37,369 nt of DNA from Trebonia sp030042015 (GCF_030042015.1 NZ_JASIAL010000324.1:1-37369); one strand, 5' to 3'. Positions 21,713 to 30,278 are shown, counted from the first letter of the stretch. Program-made: numbers and translations. The notes: generated by a model not told the origin, from the letters alone.

Positions 21713-22828
21713 GTGGGCCCGGCCCCCGCGGTCGCGGCGGTCCGCAACGCGGTGCGCGCCTGCGTCGGCGACCTGCCGCCAGGCGACCTGGTGCTCGCCG
21801 CCTGCTCGGGAGGGGCGGACTCGCTCGCGCTCGCCGCGGCGCTGGCATTCGTCGCGCCGCGGGCAGGACTTCGCGCGGGCGGCGTGACCGTCGACCACGG
21901 GCTGCAGGATGGTTCCGCCGGCCGGGCGGCGGACGTGGTGGCGGTGCTTTCCCGGCTCGGCCTTGATCCCGTGCGCGGCGCCGCCGTCACCGTCGGCGGC
22001 GCGGGCGGCCCTGAGGCGGCGGCGCGCGCCGCCAGGTACGAGGCGCTCACCCAGGTGGCGCGGGAGACGGGCGCGGCCGCGGTGCTGCTCGGCCACACGC
22101 TTGACGACCAGGCGGAGACCGTGCTGCTCGGCCTTGCCCGCGGGTCAGGGCCGAGGTCCCTGGCCGGGATGCCGCCGCGCCGCGGCGTGTTCCGGCGCCC
22201 GCTGCTCGGCCTGCGGCGGTCGGTCACGGTCGCGGCGTGTGAGGCGCTCGGGCTGCGCGCGTGGGCAGACCCGCACAACGCCGACCGCCGGTTCACCCGG
22301 GTGCGGGTCCGGCTCGACGCGCTGCCCGCCCTCGAGGCCGCGCTCGGGCCGGGGGTCGCCGAGGCCCTTGCCCGCACCGCCGATCAGCTGCGCGCCGACG
22401 CGGAGATCCTTGAGGACATTTCTTCCGAACGGTCCCGTGGCGACTCTCCGCTGTCCGCCTCCTCCCTGGCGGGGATGCCGTCCGCGGTGCGCGCCCGCGT
22501 GCTGCGCTCGGCGGCCGTCGCGGCGGGCTGCCCGCCGGGCGCGCTCACCGCGGGGCACGTGGCCCGGCTGTGCGAGCTGGTGACCGACTGGCACGGGCAG
22601 CGCTGGGTCGACCTGCCGGGCGGCGTCCGTGCCGCCCGCAGGGACGGAGAGTTGTTTTTCGCGGCGGCCACGGGGATCGTTGACGTGACCGGCGCCGCGA
22701 CCGGGCCCGGCCGCGGCGCGGGCTACCCGTCGACAGCAGAAGGAGCGGAGCATGGAGGCTGCGGACATGGGGCCCGCGCTGAAAGAGGTGCTGATCACGT
22801 CCGAGCAGCTCAGCAAGAGGACCGCTGA
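21713..22828 (+). CDS. tilS: tRNA(Ile)-lysidine synthetase
   Basis: This enzyme modifies the wobble C of the CAU anticodon of tRNA-Ile2 to lysidine so that it reads AUA. The PP-loop is LAACSGGADSLAL (28-40), followed by VTVDHGLQDGS, GHTLDDQAETVLLGLARGSG and a C-terminal substrate-binding domain ending GGVRAARRDGELFF. Length is 371 residues. GTG 21713 is the best in-frame start. The frame does not stop at the expected family end but runs 77 bases into hpt, ending at 22826-22828. Its last 40 residues (GAATGPGRGAGYP... onwards) have no family character. That long overlap is unusual and noted separately. Confidence 0.9.
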   Translation: MGPAPAVAAVRNAVRACVGDLPPGDLVLAACSGGADSLALAAALAFVAPRAGLRAGGVTVDHGLQDGSAGRAADVVAVLSRLGLDPVRGAAVTVGGAGGPEAAARAARYEALTQVARETGAAAVLLGHTLDDQAETVLLGLARGSGPRSLAGMPPRRGVFRRPLLGLRRSVTVAACEALGLRAWADPHNADRRFTRVRVRLDALPALEAALGPGVAEALARTADQLRADAEILEDISSERSRGDSPLSASSLAGMPSAVRARVLRSAAVAAGCPPGALTAGHVARLCELVTDWHGQRWVDLPGGVRAARRDGELFFAAATGIVDVTGAATGPGRGAGYPSTAEGAEHGGCGHGARAERGADHVRAAQQEDR

Positions 22829-23363
22829 GCTCGCCGCGCAGATCGACGCCGATTACGCCGACCGTGACCTGCTGCTCGTCGGGGTGCTCAAAGGGGCGGT
22901 CATGGTGATGGCGGACCTTGCCCGCGCGATGCACCTGCCCGTCGAGATGGACTGGATGGCGGTCTCGTCCTACGGGTCGGGCACGAAGTCGTCCGGCGTG
23001 GTCCGCATACTCAAGGACCTGGACACCGACATCAGCCGCAGGCACGTGCTTATCGTCGAGGACATCGTCGACTCGGGGCTGACGCTGTCCTGGCTCGTCC
23101 GCAACCTGCGGTCGCGCGACCCCGCGTCCGTCGCGGTGTGCACGATGCTGCGCAAACCCTCCTCCGCGCAGATAGACGTCGAGGTCGCCTACACCGGATT
23201 CGACGTGCCTGACGAGTTCGTGGTTGGGTACGGACTCGACTATGCCGAGCGTTACCGCAACCTGCCGTTCATCGGGACCCTGGCGCCCGACGCCCTGCGT
23301 GCCCAGGGGGCGGCCCCCCGAACCCCCGATGGCGGCGGGGGGAACACATCTCGCGGGCGGTAG
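22752..23363 (+). CDS. hpt: Hypoxanthine phosphoribosyltransferase
   Basis: The 203-residue purine salvage enzyme converts hypoxanthine/guanine plus PRPP into IMP/GMP. The PRPP-binding motif is VLIVEDIVDSGLT (99-111), preceded by LLVGVLKGAVMVMADLARA and MAVSSYGSGTKSSG (flexible loop). DFVVGYGLDY-type sequence appears as EFVVGYGLDYAERYRNLPFIG. The start ATG 22752 has AAGGAG 8 bases upstream. The C-terminal 18 residues (GAAPRTPDGGGGNTSRGR) follow the natural end and are encoded through a G-run/C-run repeat shared with the MBL-fold gene and lsr2 3' regions. It overlaps tilS by 77 bases. Confidence 0.95.
   Translation: MEAADMGPALKEVLITSEQLSKRTAELAAQIDADYADRDLLLVGVLKGAVMVMADLARAMHLPVEMDWMAVSSYGSGTKSSGVVRILKDLDTDISRRHVLIVEDIVDSGLTLSWLVRNLRSRDPASVAVCTMLRKPSSAQIDVEVAYTGFDVPDEFVVGYGLDYAERYRNLPFIGTLAPDALRAQGAAPRTPDGGGGNTSRGR
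23306..23327. repeat. G-run/C-run palindromic repeat, copy 2
   Basis: Five Gs, CGG, six Cs, then GAA and five Cs. It lies in the last codons of hpt and is very similar to the copies at 14814-14842 and 37352-37369. Confidence 0.7.
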
Positions 23364-23400
23364 CGTTGATGTACCGTCAGGTATTCCTTATGCGTTGTGC

Positions 23401-23421
23401 CCGGCCGGCGCAGCCGGCCGG
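23401..23421 (+). terminator. Strong hairpin between hpt and ftsH
   Basis: CCGGCCGGC (23401-23409) and GCCGGCCGG (23413-23421) form a perfect 9-bp GC stem with a 3-base loop, 37 bases after the hpt stop and 94 bases before ftsH. Without a T-run, it could be a terminator of the upstream operon or a structure in the ftsH leader. Confidence 0.5.
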
Positions 23422-23515
23422 CAGTGCGGGGCAGGCATGGTCAGTGCCGCCGGTGGTCGGCGGGACGTGAGGCTGGTCAGGAGGGAACGGCCCTAAGCCG
23501 AGGGGGTCGCTCGCA

Positions 23516-25528
23516 ATGGAATTGAAGCGCTATTTCCGCGGACCGCTACTGCTGGTACTGCTTGCGGTGCTGGTCATCACGATCACGCTTGGCTGGGCGA
23601 ATTCCGGTAGCTCTTACCAGAACGAGGACACCGGGTACGTCGTGCAGCTCATCGAGCACGGCAAGGTGAAGTCCGCCGTGCTCACCGACAAGAACCAGAC
23701 GATTCAGATCACCACGAAGAGCGGCCAGCAGTACCAGTCCGACTGGATCACCGGGCAGGGACAGCAGCTGCAGGAGCTGCTCCAGAAGGAGTACGACGCT
23801 GGCGAGCTCCCCGGCGGCTACAACGTGCAGATCCCCAAGTCGAGCGCGCTGCTCAGCTTGCTTGAGACGTTCATCCCCTACCTGATCATCGCGCTGTTCT
23901 TCTTCTTCCTGCTGACTCAGATGCAGGGCGGCGGGTCGCGCGTGATGAATTTCGGCAAGTCGCGCGCCAAGCTGATCACCAAGGACACGCCGAAGACCAC
24001 GTTCGCCGACGTGGCCGGCGCCGACGAGGCCATCGAGGAGCTGCAGGAGATCAAGGAGTTCCTGCAGAACCCGGCGAAATTCCAGGCGATCGGCGCGAAG
24101 ATCCCCAAGGGCGTGCTGCTGTACGGCCCGCCGGGCACCGGCAAGACCCTGCTCGCCCGCGCCGTGGCCGGCGAGGCCGGCGTGCCGTTCTATTCGATCT
24201 CCGGCTCGGACTTCGTGGAGATGTTCGTCGGCGTCGGCGCCTCCCGGGTGCGCGACCTGTTCGAGCAGGCAAAGGCGAACGCCCCGGCGATCGTGTTCGT
24301 CGACGAGATCGACGCCGTGGGCCGGCACCGCGGCGCGGGACTCGGCGGCGGGCACGACGAGCGCGAGCAGACGCTCAACCAGATGCTTGTCGAGCTCGAC
24401 GGCTTCGACACCAAGGGCGGCGTGATCGTGATCGCCGCCACGAACCGGCCGGACATCCTCGACCCCGCACTGCTGCGCCCCGGCCGGTTCGACCGGCAAA
24501 TCGTCGTGGCCCAGCCGGACCTCGCGGGCCGCAGGGGCATCCTGAAGGTGCACGCGCGCGGCAAGCCGATCGCGTCCGACGCCGACCTGGACGTGATCGC
24601 GCGCCGGACGCCCGGCTTCACCGGCGCAGACCTTGCCAACGTGATCAACGAAGCGGCGCTGCTGACCGCGCGCGGCAACGGCAAGCAGATCCACATGGCC
24701 GCGCTCGAGGAGGCCATCGACCGGGTCATGGCAGGACCCGAGCGCAAGAGCGTGCTGCTGTCGGAGGCGGAGCGGAAGCTGATCGCCTACCACGAGGGCG
24801 GGCACGCCCTGGTGGGGCACGCGATGCCGCACGCCGACCCGGTGCACAAGGTGACGATCATCCCGCGCGGCCGGGCGCTCGGCTACACGCAGGCGCTGCC
24901 GACCGAAGACAAGTTCCTCGTCACCCGGGCCGAGATGCAGGACCAGCTCGCGATGCTGCTCGGCGGCCGCACGGCCGAGGAGCTGATCTTCCACGAGCCG
25001 ACGAGCGGCGCCGCCAACGACATCGAGAAGGCCACGCAGGTCGCCCGCAACATGGTCACCGAGTTCGGCATGAGCGAGCGGCTCGGCGCCAGGAAGTTCG
25101 GCAGCGGTGACGGCGAGCCGTTCATCGGCAGGGACATGTCGCACAGCCGGGACTACTCCGAGGAGATCGCGTCCGCGATCGACGAGGAGATCCGGCGGCT
25201 GATCGAGGCCGCGCACGACGAGGCGTGGGAGGTGCTCGTGGAGTACCGCGACGTGCTCGACGCGCTGGTGCTGCGGCTCCTTGACAGGGAGACCGTCTCC
25301 CGCAAGGAGGTCATCGAGATCTTCGCCCCGGTCGAGAAGCGCCCAGCCCGCGGCAGCTACACCGGGTACGGGAAGCGGCTGCCGTCGGATCGCCCGCCGG
25401 TCCTTTCGCCAAAGGAACTCGCGCTCGCGGCGAGCTCCGCGCTCGGCCCCGACGGCGCGAACGGCGCCGGCAGGCAGGCGCTTGGATTCGGTGTCGACGG
25501 GGCAGCGGCCGGCGATGACAACGCCTGA
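23516..25528 (+). CDS. ftsH: ATP-dependent zinc metalloprotease FtsH
   Basis: The 670-residue membrane AAA+ protease degrades membrane and regulatory proteins. Two membrane helices (about 9-27 and 119-137) flank an extracytoplasmic segment. The AAA domain has Walker A GPPGTGKT (204-211), Walker B IVFVDEIDA (259-267) and the second region of homology VIVIAATNRPDILDPALLRPGRFDR (arginine fingers, in two parts). The protease site reads YHEGGHALVGHAM (425-437): HEGGH replaces the more usual HEAGH but preserves HExxH. The C-terminus beyond about 600 is a Pro/Ala-rich tail. A GAGGGGG Shine-Dalgarno lies 10 bases before the ATG. folE overlaps its end by 14 bases. Confidence 0.97.
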   Translation: MELKRYFRGPLLLVLLAVLVITITLGWANSGSSYQNEDTGYVVQLIEHGKVKSAVLTDKNQTIQITTKSGQQYQSDWITGQGQQLQELLQKEYDAGELPGGYNVQIPKSSALLSLLETFIPYLIIALFFFFLLTQMQGGGSRVMNFGKSRAKLITKDTPKTTFADVAGADEAIEELQEIKEFLQNPAKFQAIGAKIPKGVLLYGPPGTGKTLLARAVAGEAGVPFYSISGSDFVEMFVGVGASRVRDLFEQAKANAPAIVFVDEIDAVGRHRGAGLGGGHDEREQTLNQMLVELDGFDTKGGVIVIAATNRPDILDPALLRPGRFDRQIVVAQPDLAGRRGILKVHARGKPIASDADLDVIARRTPGFTGADLANVINEAALLTARGNGKQIHMAALEEAIDRVMAGPERKSVLLSEAERKLIAYHEGGHALVGHAMPHADPVHKVTIIPRGRALGYTQALPTEDKFLVTRAEMQDQLAMLLGGRTAEELIFHEPTSGAANDIEKATQVARNMVTEFGMSERLGARKFGSGDGEPFIGRDMSHSRDYSEEIASAIDEEIRRLIEAAHDEAWEVLVEYRDVLDALVLRLLDRETVSRKEVIEIFAPVEKRPARGSYTGYGKRLPSDRPPVLSPKELALAASSALGPDGANGAGRQALGFGVDGAAAGDDNA

Positions 25529-26171
25529 GGCCCGCCCTGGTGACCGGCTTGACCTGACGAGCGAACCGGACGGCGGACTTCCCGAACCTCCCGGCCCGCC
25601 GCCGGTCGATCAGCCGCGCATCGAGCGCGCGGTCAGGGAGATCCTGCTCGCCATCGGCGAGGACCCGGAGCGGGACGGGCTGCTGGACACCCCGGCCCGG
25701 GTCGCCAGGATGTACGCCGAGCAGTTCGTCGGCATGCGGCAGCGGCCCGAGGACGTGCTCACCACCGTCTTCGACGCCGAGCACGACGAGATCGTGCTCG
25801 TGCGTGACATCGAGATGTACAGCATGTGCGAACACCACCTGGTGCCCTTCTTCGGCAAGGCGCACATCGGGTACATCCCGAACGCCAAGGGTGAGATCAC
25901 CGGCCTGTCCAAGCTCGCGCGGCTTGTCGACCTGTACGCCAGGCGGCCGCAAGTGCAGGAGCGGCTGACCTGCCAGGTGGCGGAGGCGCTCATGCGCATC
26001 ATCGAGCCAAGGGGCGTGATCGTGGTGATCGAGGCCGAGCACCTGTGCATGTCCATGCGCGGTGTCCGCAAGCCTGGCGCCAAGACCGTCACGTCGGCGG
26101 TCCGCGGCATCTTCCGCGACCAGACGCGCACTCGCGCGGAAGCGATGAGCCTGCTGTTCGGACACCGCTGA
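25515..26171 (+). CDS. folE: GTP cyclohydrolase I
   Basis: First enzyme of folate (tetrahydropterin) synthesis, converting GTP to 7,8-dihydroneopterin triphosphate. The 218-residue protein has zinc ligands Cys105 and His108 in MCEHHLVPFFGKAHIGYIP (103-121) and Cys178 in EHLCMSMRGV. It also has ITGLSKLARLVDLYARRPQVQE, TVTSAVRGIF and the usual N-terminal ERAVREILLAIGEDPERDGL. The ATG at 25515 overlaps the ftsH end by 14 bases, so it is translated from the ftsH mRNA and probably coupled. A longer in-frame upstream extension lies within ftsH and is not used. Confidence 0.97.
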   Translation: MTTPEARPGDRLDLTSEPDGGLPEPPGPPPVDQPRIERAVREILLAIGEDPERDGLLDTPARVARMYAEQFVGMRQRPEDVLTTVFDAEHDEIVLVRDIEMYSMCEHHLVPFFGKAHIGYIPNAKGEITGLSKLARLVDLYARRPQVQERLTCQVAEALMRIIEPRGVIVVIEAEHLCMSMRGVRKPGAKTVTSAVRGIFRDQTRTRAEAMSLLFGHR

Positions 26172-26474
26172 ACCCCTGGCGAAGTCCGCACGTATGCACT
26201 AGTGGGCGCACGGCGTTCTCGGGGGTTTCAGGTTCTTTAGCGGGGGCAGCGAAAGCCGGCAGAATTTCGCTCGCCGAAAACGGTCCCGCGTGCGTCTAAC
26301 AAAATGGCCGGCTGTGTTTACACAGTCGTTAGGCCGGTGGCTTGCCGTTGGAGGTACGGTGTCTAGGGGACGTGTGATGGGGGCGCCGACCGCCCGGCGC
26401 GTTGCGCGCAGAAGCTACCGCGGGGGTACGAAAATCTTCAGCAGATCACGGTTGCTGCACGAGGCGGGCTTGTC
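26172..26474. other. Intergenic region upstream of the MprF-like/folate genes
   Basis: A 303-base gap without a convincing gene (frames encode Arg-rich shadow peptides). It separates folE from the next gene and probably contains the promoter of the MprF-like/folP/folK/DUF3180 unit. A near-palindrome is present at 26312-26325. Confidence 0.5.
26312..26325. promoter_or_regulatory. Palindromic site upstream of the MprF-like gene
   Basis: CTGTGT and ACACAG are perfect inverted 6-base arms around a TT, giving a compact operator-like site 149 bases before the MprF-like start. It does not match the Crp consensus (TGTGA-N6-TCACA) and the regulator is unknown. Confidence 0.4.
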
Positions 26475-28364
26475 ATGAGTACGCTGCTGCTCCGTGATCC
26501 GGGGCCTGACAAGAGACTTCAGATGAGCGAGAGCAACTCAGCCGATCCCGAGGACCGGCGAGGCAAAGCCGGTTCGCCGGCGCGCAAGTCCGTGCGGCGC
26601 CGGGCCTGGATCCCGGGCGTCGCTGCGCTGGTCTGCCTGCTGATCGGCCTTTCCGACGTGCTGGCCATCTTCAACCCCGCCTTGCACGAGAAGTTCCACA
26701 AGCTCAACGCGTTCGTGCCGGGCACGCTGACCAACGTCACGCGCAGCGCCGACGTGATCATCGGCCTGATGCTGCTGCTGCTCTCGCACGGGCTGCGGCG
26801 GCGCAAGCGGCGCGCCTGGCAGGCGGTGCTTGCCCTGCTCGTGTTCGACATCGTTATCCACTTCATGCACGGGCTCATGAACGCGCCCCGCGTCTACTCG
26901 GCCTTCGTGGCCATCGTGCTGCTGGCCGCGCTGCTGTACTTCCACGACGAGTTCTACGCCGTCGGCGACCCGCGCACCCGGTGGAACGCGCTGCGCGTCT
27001 TCCTGGTGCTTGCCGCGGCGGACCTCGCGATCGGGCTCGGCTATATCGCCATGGGCGGGCTGGCAGGCAGCTACCCGGTCGCGGTGCGGGTGCAGGACGT
27101 GGTGTACGAGCTGGTCGGGGTGTACGGGCCGGTGCAGTGGGTCTCCGCCGGCCGCGCCGACCTGTACCACCTGCTGACAAGCCTGCTCGGCGTGTTCACG
27201 CTCGTCGTCACCGTGTACCTGTTCCTGCGCCCGGCGCAGCCGCGGGCCCGCCTCGGCACGGCCGACGCGGGCCGGATCAGGGCCCTGCTCGACCGGCACG
27301 GCGACCGCGACTCGCTCGGCTACTTCGCGCTGCGCAACGACAAGAGCGTGATCTGGTCCCCGTCGGGCAAGGCGTGCGTGTGCTACCGGGTCGTCTCTGG
27401 CGTGATGCTCGCGGCGGGCGACCCGATCGGTGACCCGGAGGCGTGGCCAGGCGCCATCGCGGAGTTCCTCGCGGTGGCCGCCCAGCACGCGTGGCGTCCC
27501 GCGGTCATGGGCTGCAGCGAGCTCGGCGCCGAGGTGTGGTGCAGGGAAGGGGACCTGACCGCACTCGAGCTTGGCGATGAGGCGGTCCTGAACGTGGCGG
27601 ACTTCAGCCTTTCCGGCCGCCAGATGCGCAACGTCCGGCAGATGGTCAACCGGGTGGCCAAGAACGGGTACGCCGCCGAGGTCCGCCGTATCCGGGACAT
27701 CCCGCAGGCGGAACTGGACCGGATCGTCAAGATGGCCGACTCCTGGCTGGGCGGGCACACCGAGCGGGGCTTTTCCATGGCGCTCGGCCGGCTCGGCGGC
27801 GCCGGCGACGACGACTGCGTCATGGTGACCGCGAAGGAGAACGGCGTGCTGCGCGCCGTCCTGCACTTCGTCCCCTGGGGGGCCGACGGCCTGTCGCTCG
27901 ACCTGATGCGGCGCGACCGGACCGCGCAGCCCGGCCTGAACGACTACCTGATCGTCGAGGCGATCAAGGCCGCGCCCGAGCTCGGCGTCAAGCGCATGTC
28001 GCTGAACTTCGCCATGTTCCGCTCGGCGCTCGAGCGCGGTGAGCGGATCGGCGCCGGCCCCGTGACCAAGGCGTGGCGGTCGCTGCTCGTCTTCATGTCC
28101 CGCTGGTTCCAGATCGAGTCGCTGTACAAGTTCAACGCGAAGTTCTGCCCGGTCTGGGAGCCCCGGTTCTTCGTGTTCCCCGGCGGCAGGGATGCGCCGC
28201 GCATCGCGCTCGCGGCACTGGAGGCCGAGGCGTTCCTCGTCTGGCCGAAGCTCGAAGTCAAGCGGTACGCCAGGCGGCTGGCCCGCGGGCTGGGCCTGCG
28301 CAGGCTCAGCCGCCGGGCGCGCGCGACCGTGCGCCAGTCGCCGTCGTCCCTGGCGCAGGGCTAG
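26475..28364 (+). CDS. MprF/LysX-like membrane protein with DUF2156 lysyltransferase domain
   Basis: The 629-residue protein has six predicted membrane helices (about 45-66, 92-107, 115-135, 142-157, 174-197, 230-251), then a cytoplasmic GNAT-like DUF2156 domain (about 270-580). That domain contains GYFALRNDKSVIWSPSGKACVCYRV (in part), AAGDPIGDPEAW, the RQMRNVRQMVNRVAKNGY helix, and LGVKRMSLNFAMFRS. It matches aminoacyl-phosphatidylglycerol synthases that transfer lysine (or another aminoacyl group) from tRNA to membrane lipid, reducing surface negative charge. The mycobacterial LysX protein continues into a fused lysyl-tRNA synthetase. Here that part is absent and lysS is separate downstream. 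The start is uncertain (ATG 26475 or 26523). folP begins five bases after its stop. Confidence 0.85.
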   Translation: MSTLLLRDPGPDKRLQMSESNSADPEDRRGKAGSPARKSVRRRAWIPGVAALVCLLIGLSDVLAIFNPALHEKFHKLNAFVPGTLTNVTRSADVIIGLMLLLLSHGLRRRKRRAWQAVLALLVFDIVIHFMHGLMNAPRVYSAFVAIVLLAALLYFHDEFYAVGDPRTRWNALRVFLVLAAADLAIGLGYIAMGGLAGSYPVAVRVQDVVYELVGVYGPVQWVSAGRADLYHLLTSLLGVFTLVVTVYLFLRPAQPRARLGTADAGRIRALLDRHGDRDSLGYFALRNDKSVIWSPSGKACVCYRVVSGVMLAAGDPIGDPEAWPGAIAEFLAVAAQHAWRPAVMGCSELGAEVWCREGDLTALELGDEAVLNVADFSLSGRQMRNVRQMVNRVAKNGYAAEVRRIRDIPQAELDRIVKMADSWLGGHTERGFSMALGRLGGAGDDDCVMVTAKENGVLRAVLHFVPWGADGLSLDLMRRDRTAQPGLNDYLIVEAIKAAPELGVKRMSLNFAMFRSALERGERIGAGPVTKAWRSLLVFMSRWFQIESLYKFNAKFCPVWEPRFFVFPGGRDAPRIALAALEAEAFLVWPKLEVKRYARRLARGLGLRRLSRRARATVRQSPSSLAQG

Positions 28365-28369
28365 GGGAC

Positions 28370-29272
28370 ATGGCGGGTTTGCCTGGCCTGTCGGGGATGC
28401 CGGCCGCTGGCCGCTGCCTCGTGATGGGCGTGGTTAACGTGACGCCCGACTCCTTCTCCGATGGCGGCCAGTGGTATGGCGCGGCGGCCGCGATCGGGCA
28501 CGGCCTGGACCTGGTCGCCGCCGGGGCCGACATCGTCGACGTCGGCGGCGAGTCCACCAGGCCCGGGGCGCAGCGCGTCTCGGCGGAGGAGGAGCTGCGC
28601 CGGGTGCGGCCGGTGATAACCGAGCTGGTCAAGGCCGGGGTAGTGGTGAGCGTGGACACGATGCGCGCCCAGGTGGCCGAGTTCGCGCTCGAGGCAGGGG
28701 TCAGCCTGGTCAACGACGTGAGCGGCGGGCTCGCCGATCCGCATATGCCACGGCTGGTGGCGAAGGCCGGGGTTCCCTACGTCGTGATGCACTGGCGGGG
28801 CCACAGTCACGACATGGACAAACGCGCCGTCTTCCAGGACGTGGTCGTAGAGGTGCGCGACGAGCTGGCGCAGCGGATCGACGCGGTGACCGCCGAGGGC
28901 GTCGACCCCTCGACGATCGTGCTTGACCCAGGGCTCGGCTTCAGCAAGCTGCCCGGCTGGCAAGGCCCGGACGCCCACAACTGGGAGCTGCTCGTCAGCC
29001 TGCGGGAGGTCGCGCACATCGGCGGCCGCGACTTTCCCGTGCTGGTCGGCGCGTCCCGCAAGCGCCACCTCGGCACCCTCCTCGCGGCGCCGGACGGCAC
29101 CCCGCGGCCATTTACCGAGACCGACGACGCCACCGTCGCGGTCACGGCGCTCGCCGCGGCCGGAGGCGCCTGGTGCGTGCGGGTGCACCGCGTCCCCGCG
29201 AACGCCGACGCGGTCCGGGTAGCCGCCGCCTGGCGCGCGGCGGCGGCGGCGCGCGCGCAGCGGCGACAGTGA
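28370..29272 (+). CDS. folP: Dihydropteroate synthase
   Basis: This 300-residue TIM-barrel enzyme joins dihydropterin pyrophosphate to p-aminobenzoate and is the sulfonamide target. Signature sequences are MGVVNVTPDSFSDGG (19-33), DVGGESTRPGA (57-67), VVSVDTMRAQVAEFAL, DPGLGFSK and VLVGASRKRHLGTLL. ATG 28370 is chosen because it lies just after the MprF-like stop and a GGGG tract. A longer frame upstream runs through the MprF-like gene and is a shadow. Its stop overlaps the folK start by GTGA. The usual folB gene between folP and folK is missing. Confidence 0.96.
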   Translation: MAGLPGLSGMPAAGRCLVMGVVNVTPDSFSDGGQWYGAAAAIGHGLDLVAAGADIVDVGGESTRPGAQRVSAEEELRRVRPVITELVKAGVVVSVDTMRAQVAEFALEAGVSLVNDVSGGLADPHMPRLVAKAGVPYVVMHWRGHSHDMDKRAVFQDVVVEVRDELAQRIDAVTAEGVDPSTIVLDPGLGFSKLPGWQGPDAHNWELLVSLREVAHIGGRDFPVLVGASRKRHLGTLLAAPDGTPRPFTETDDATVAVTALAAAGGAWCVRVHRVPANADAVRVAAAWRAAAAARAQRRQ

Positions 29273-29790
29273 GACCGGCTGCCCGGTCGGTTGTGCTCGC
29301 TCTCGGCAGTAACCTCGGAGCCAGGCGGGACATCCTGCAAGGAGCCGTGGATGCCATCGCCGGGATACCGGAGGTGCAGGTGATCGCGGTGTCGCCGGTC
29401 TACGAGACGGTCCCCGTCGGCGGGCCCCCGCAGCCGGACTACCTGAACGCCGTGCTGCTGGCGCGCACGACCCTGCCCTCGCGCGCGCTGCTCGGGTACC
29501 TGCACGAGATCGAGGCCGCTTACCGCCGGGTGCGCGAGGTGCGCTGGGGACCGCGCACGCTCGACATCGACATCATCACCGTGGACGGTGAGGCGAGCAC
29601 GGATCCGGAGCTGACGCTGCCGCACCCGCGCGCGCATGAGCGCGCGTTCGTGCTCGCCCCGTGGCACGACGCGGACCCGGACGCGGTGCTGCCCGGCCAG
29701 GGCCCCGTAGCGACCCTGCTCGCCGCCGCGGACACCTCCGGCGTCCGCCGCGCCGAGATGATGCTGACTGTCCCGTCGGAGGACACGTGA
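29269..29790 (+). CDS. folK: 2-amino-4-hydroxy-6-hydroxymethyldihydropteridine diphosphokinase
   Basis: The 173-residue HPPK adds pyrophosphate to hydroxymethyldihydropterin, supplying FolP. Motifs are VVLALGSNLGARRDIL (8-23), VSPVYETVPVGGPPQPDYLNAV (in part), YRRVREVRWGPRTLDIDII (85-103) and LPHPRAHERAFVL. GTG 29269 overlaps the folP stop (GTGA) and its own stop overlaps the DUF3180 start, so the three are coupled. The N-terminus of the longer frame, rich in Arg and Gly, belongs to the antisense/shadow of folP and is excluded. Confidence 0.96.
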   Translation: MRPAARSVVLALGSNLGARRDILQGAVDAIAGIPEVQVIAVSPVYETVPVGGPPQPDYLNAVLLARTTLPSRALLGYLHEIEAAYRRVREVRWGPRTLDIDIITVDGEASTDPELTLPHPRAHERAFVLAPWHDADPDAVLPGQGPVATLLAAADTSGVRRAEMMLTVPSEDT

Positions 29791-30278
29791 AACCCACCAG
29801 GGGGCGGACGCTGCTGCTCGTGGGCGTCGTCGCCGTCGGCGTGACCTGGGCGCTGCTGACCGTCGTTTACAGCAAGCTGCCGCCGCTCACCTGGACCGGC
29901 GTGCCCGCCCTGCTGATCGCGGCGGGCGCGGAAGCCTGGACCGGCCACGACCTGCAGGCCCGCATCCACGGGCGCCCCGGCGCCAAGCCCGTGCCGCCGC
30001 TGTTCGTCGCGCGGATGGTCGCGCTGGCCAAGGCCAGCTCGCTGGCCGCCGCGCTGTTCGCCGGGGTGTCCGCCGGCTTCGTCGGCTACCTGTCGGGGAT
30101 GCTGAACGCGACCACCCCGCGCAACGACCTCATCACGGCCAGCGTGTCCTTCGGCTCGTCCCTGGTGCTTCTCGCGGCCGCCCTGTTCCTTGAGTACTGC
30201 TGCCGCGTCCCCAAGAACCCGAACCAGGACAAGGACGACGAGCCTGCCCCGCCCCGCCCGTCCCCCTTCCACAACTGA
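29787..30278 (+). CDS. DUF3180 membrane protein
   Basis: The 163-residue integral membrane protein has about four hydrophobic segments: TLLLVGVVAVGVTWALLTVVY, PALLIAAGAEAW, KASSLAAALFAGVSAGFVGYL and SVSFGSSLVLLAAALFLEYCC. The tail is charged and Pro-rich (PKNPNQDKDDEPAPPRP). It belongs to the actinobacterial DUF3180 family that regularly follows folK; function unknown. GTG 29787 overlaps the folK stop and has GGAGG just upstream, so it is the last gene of the MprF-like-folP-folK-DUF3180 operon. It is followed by a palindrome cluster. Confidence 0.9.
   Translation: MKPTRGRTLLLVGVVAVGVTWALLTVVYSKLPPLTWTGVPALLIAAGAEAWTGHDLQARIHGRPGAKPVPPLFVARMVALAKASSLAAALFAGVSAGFVGYLSGMLNATTPRNDLITASVSFGSSLVLLAAALFLEYCCRVPKNPNQDKDDEPAPPRPSPFHN

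Noticed and set aside
20517..21848. A 443-residue open frame antisense to the zinc metalloprotease
   Set aside because: Arg/Pro-rich without domain features and lies opposite a gene with an HEETH motif and a good start.
24788..24802. FtsH HEGGH instead of HEAGH as evidence of inactivity
   Set aside because: The HExxH zinc-binding residues remain intact and Gly at a variable position should be tolerated.
23546..25216. A 556-residue open frame antisense to ftsH
   Set aside because: It is the codon-shifted complement of a clear FtsH gene and is rich in Arg, His, Val and Asp with no domain; this is a usual artefact of GC-rich coding DNA.
26538..27866. A 442-residue open frame antisense to the MprF-like gene
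   Set aside because: Shadow-type composition and full overlap with a well-supported membrane protein.
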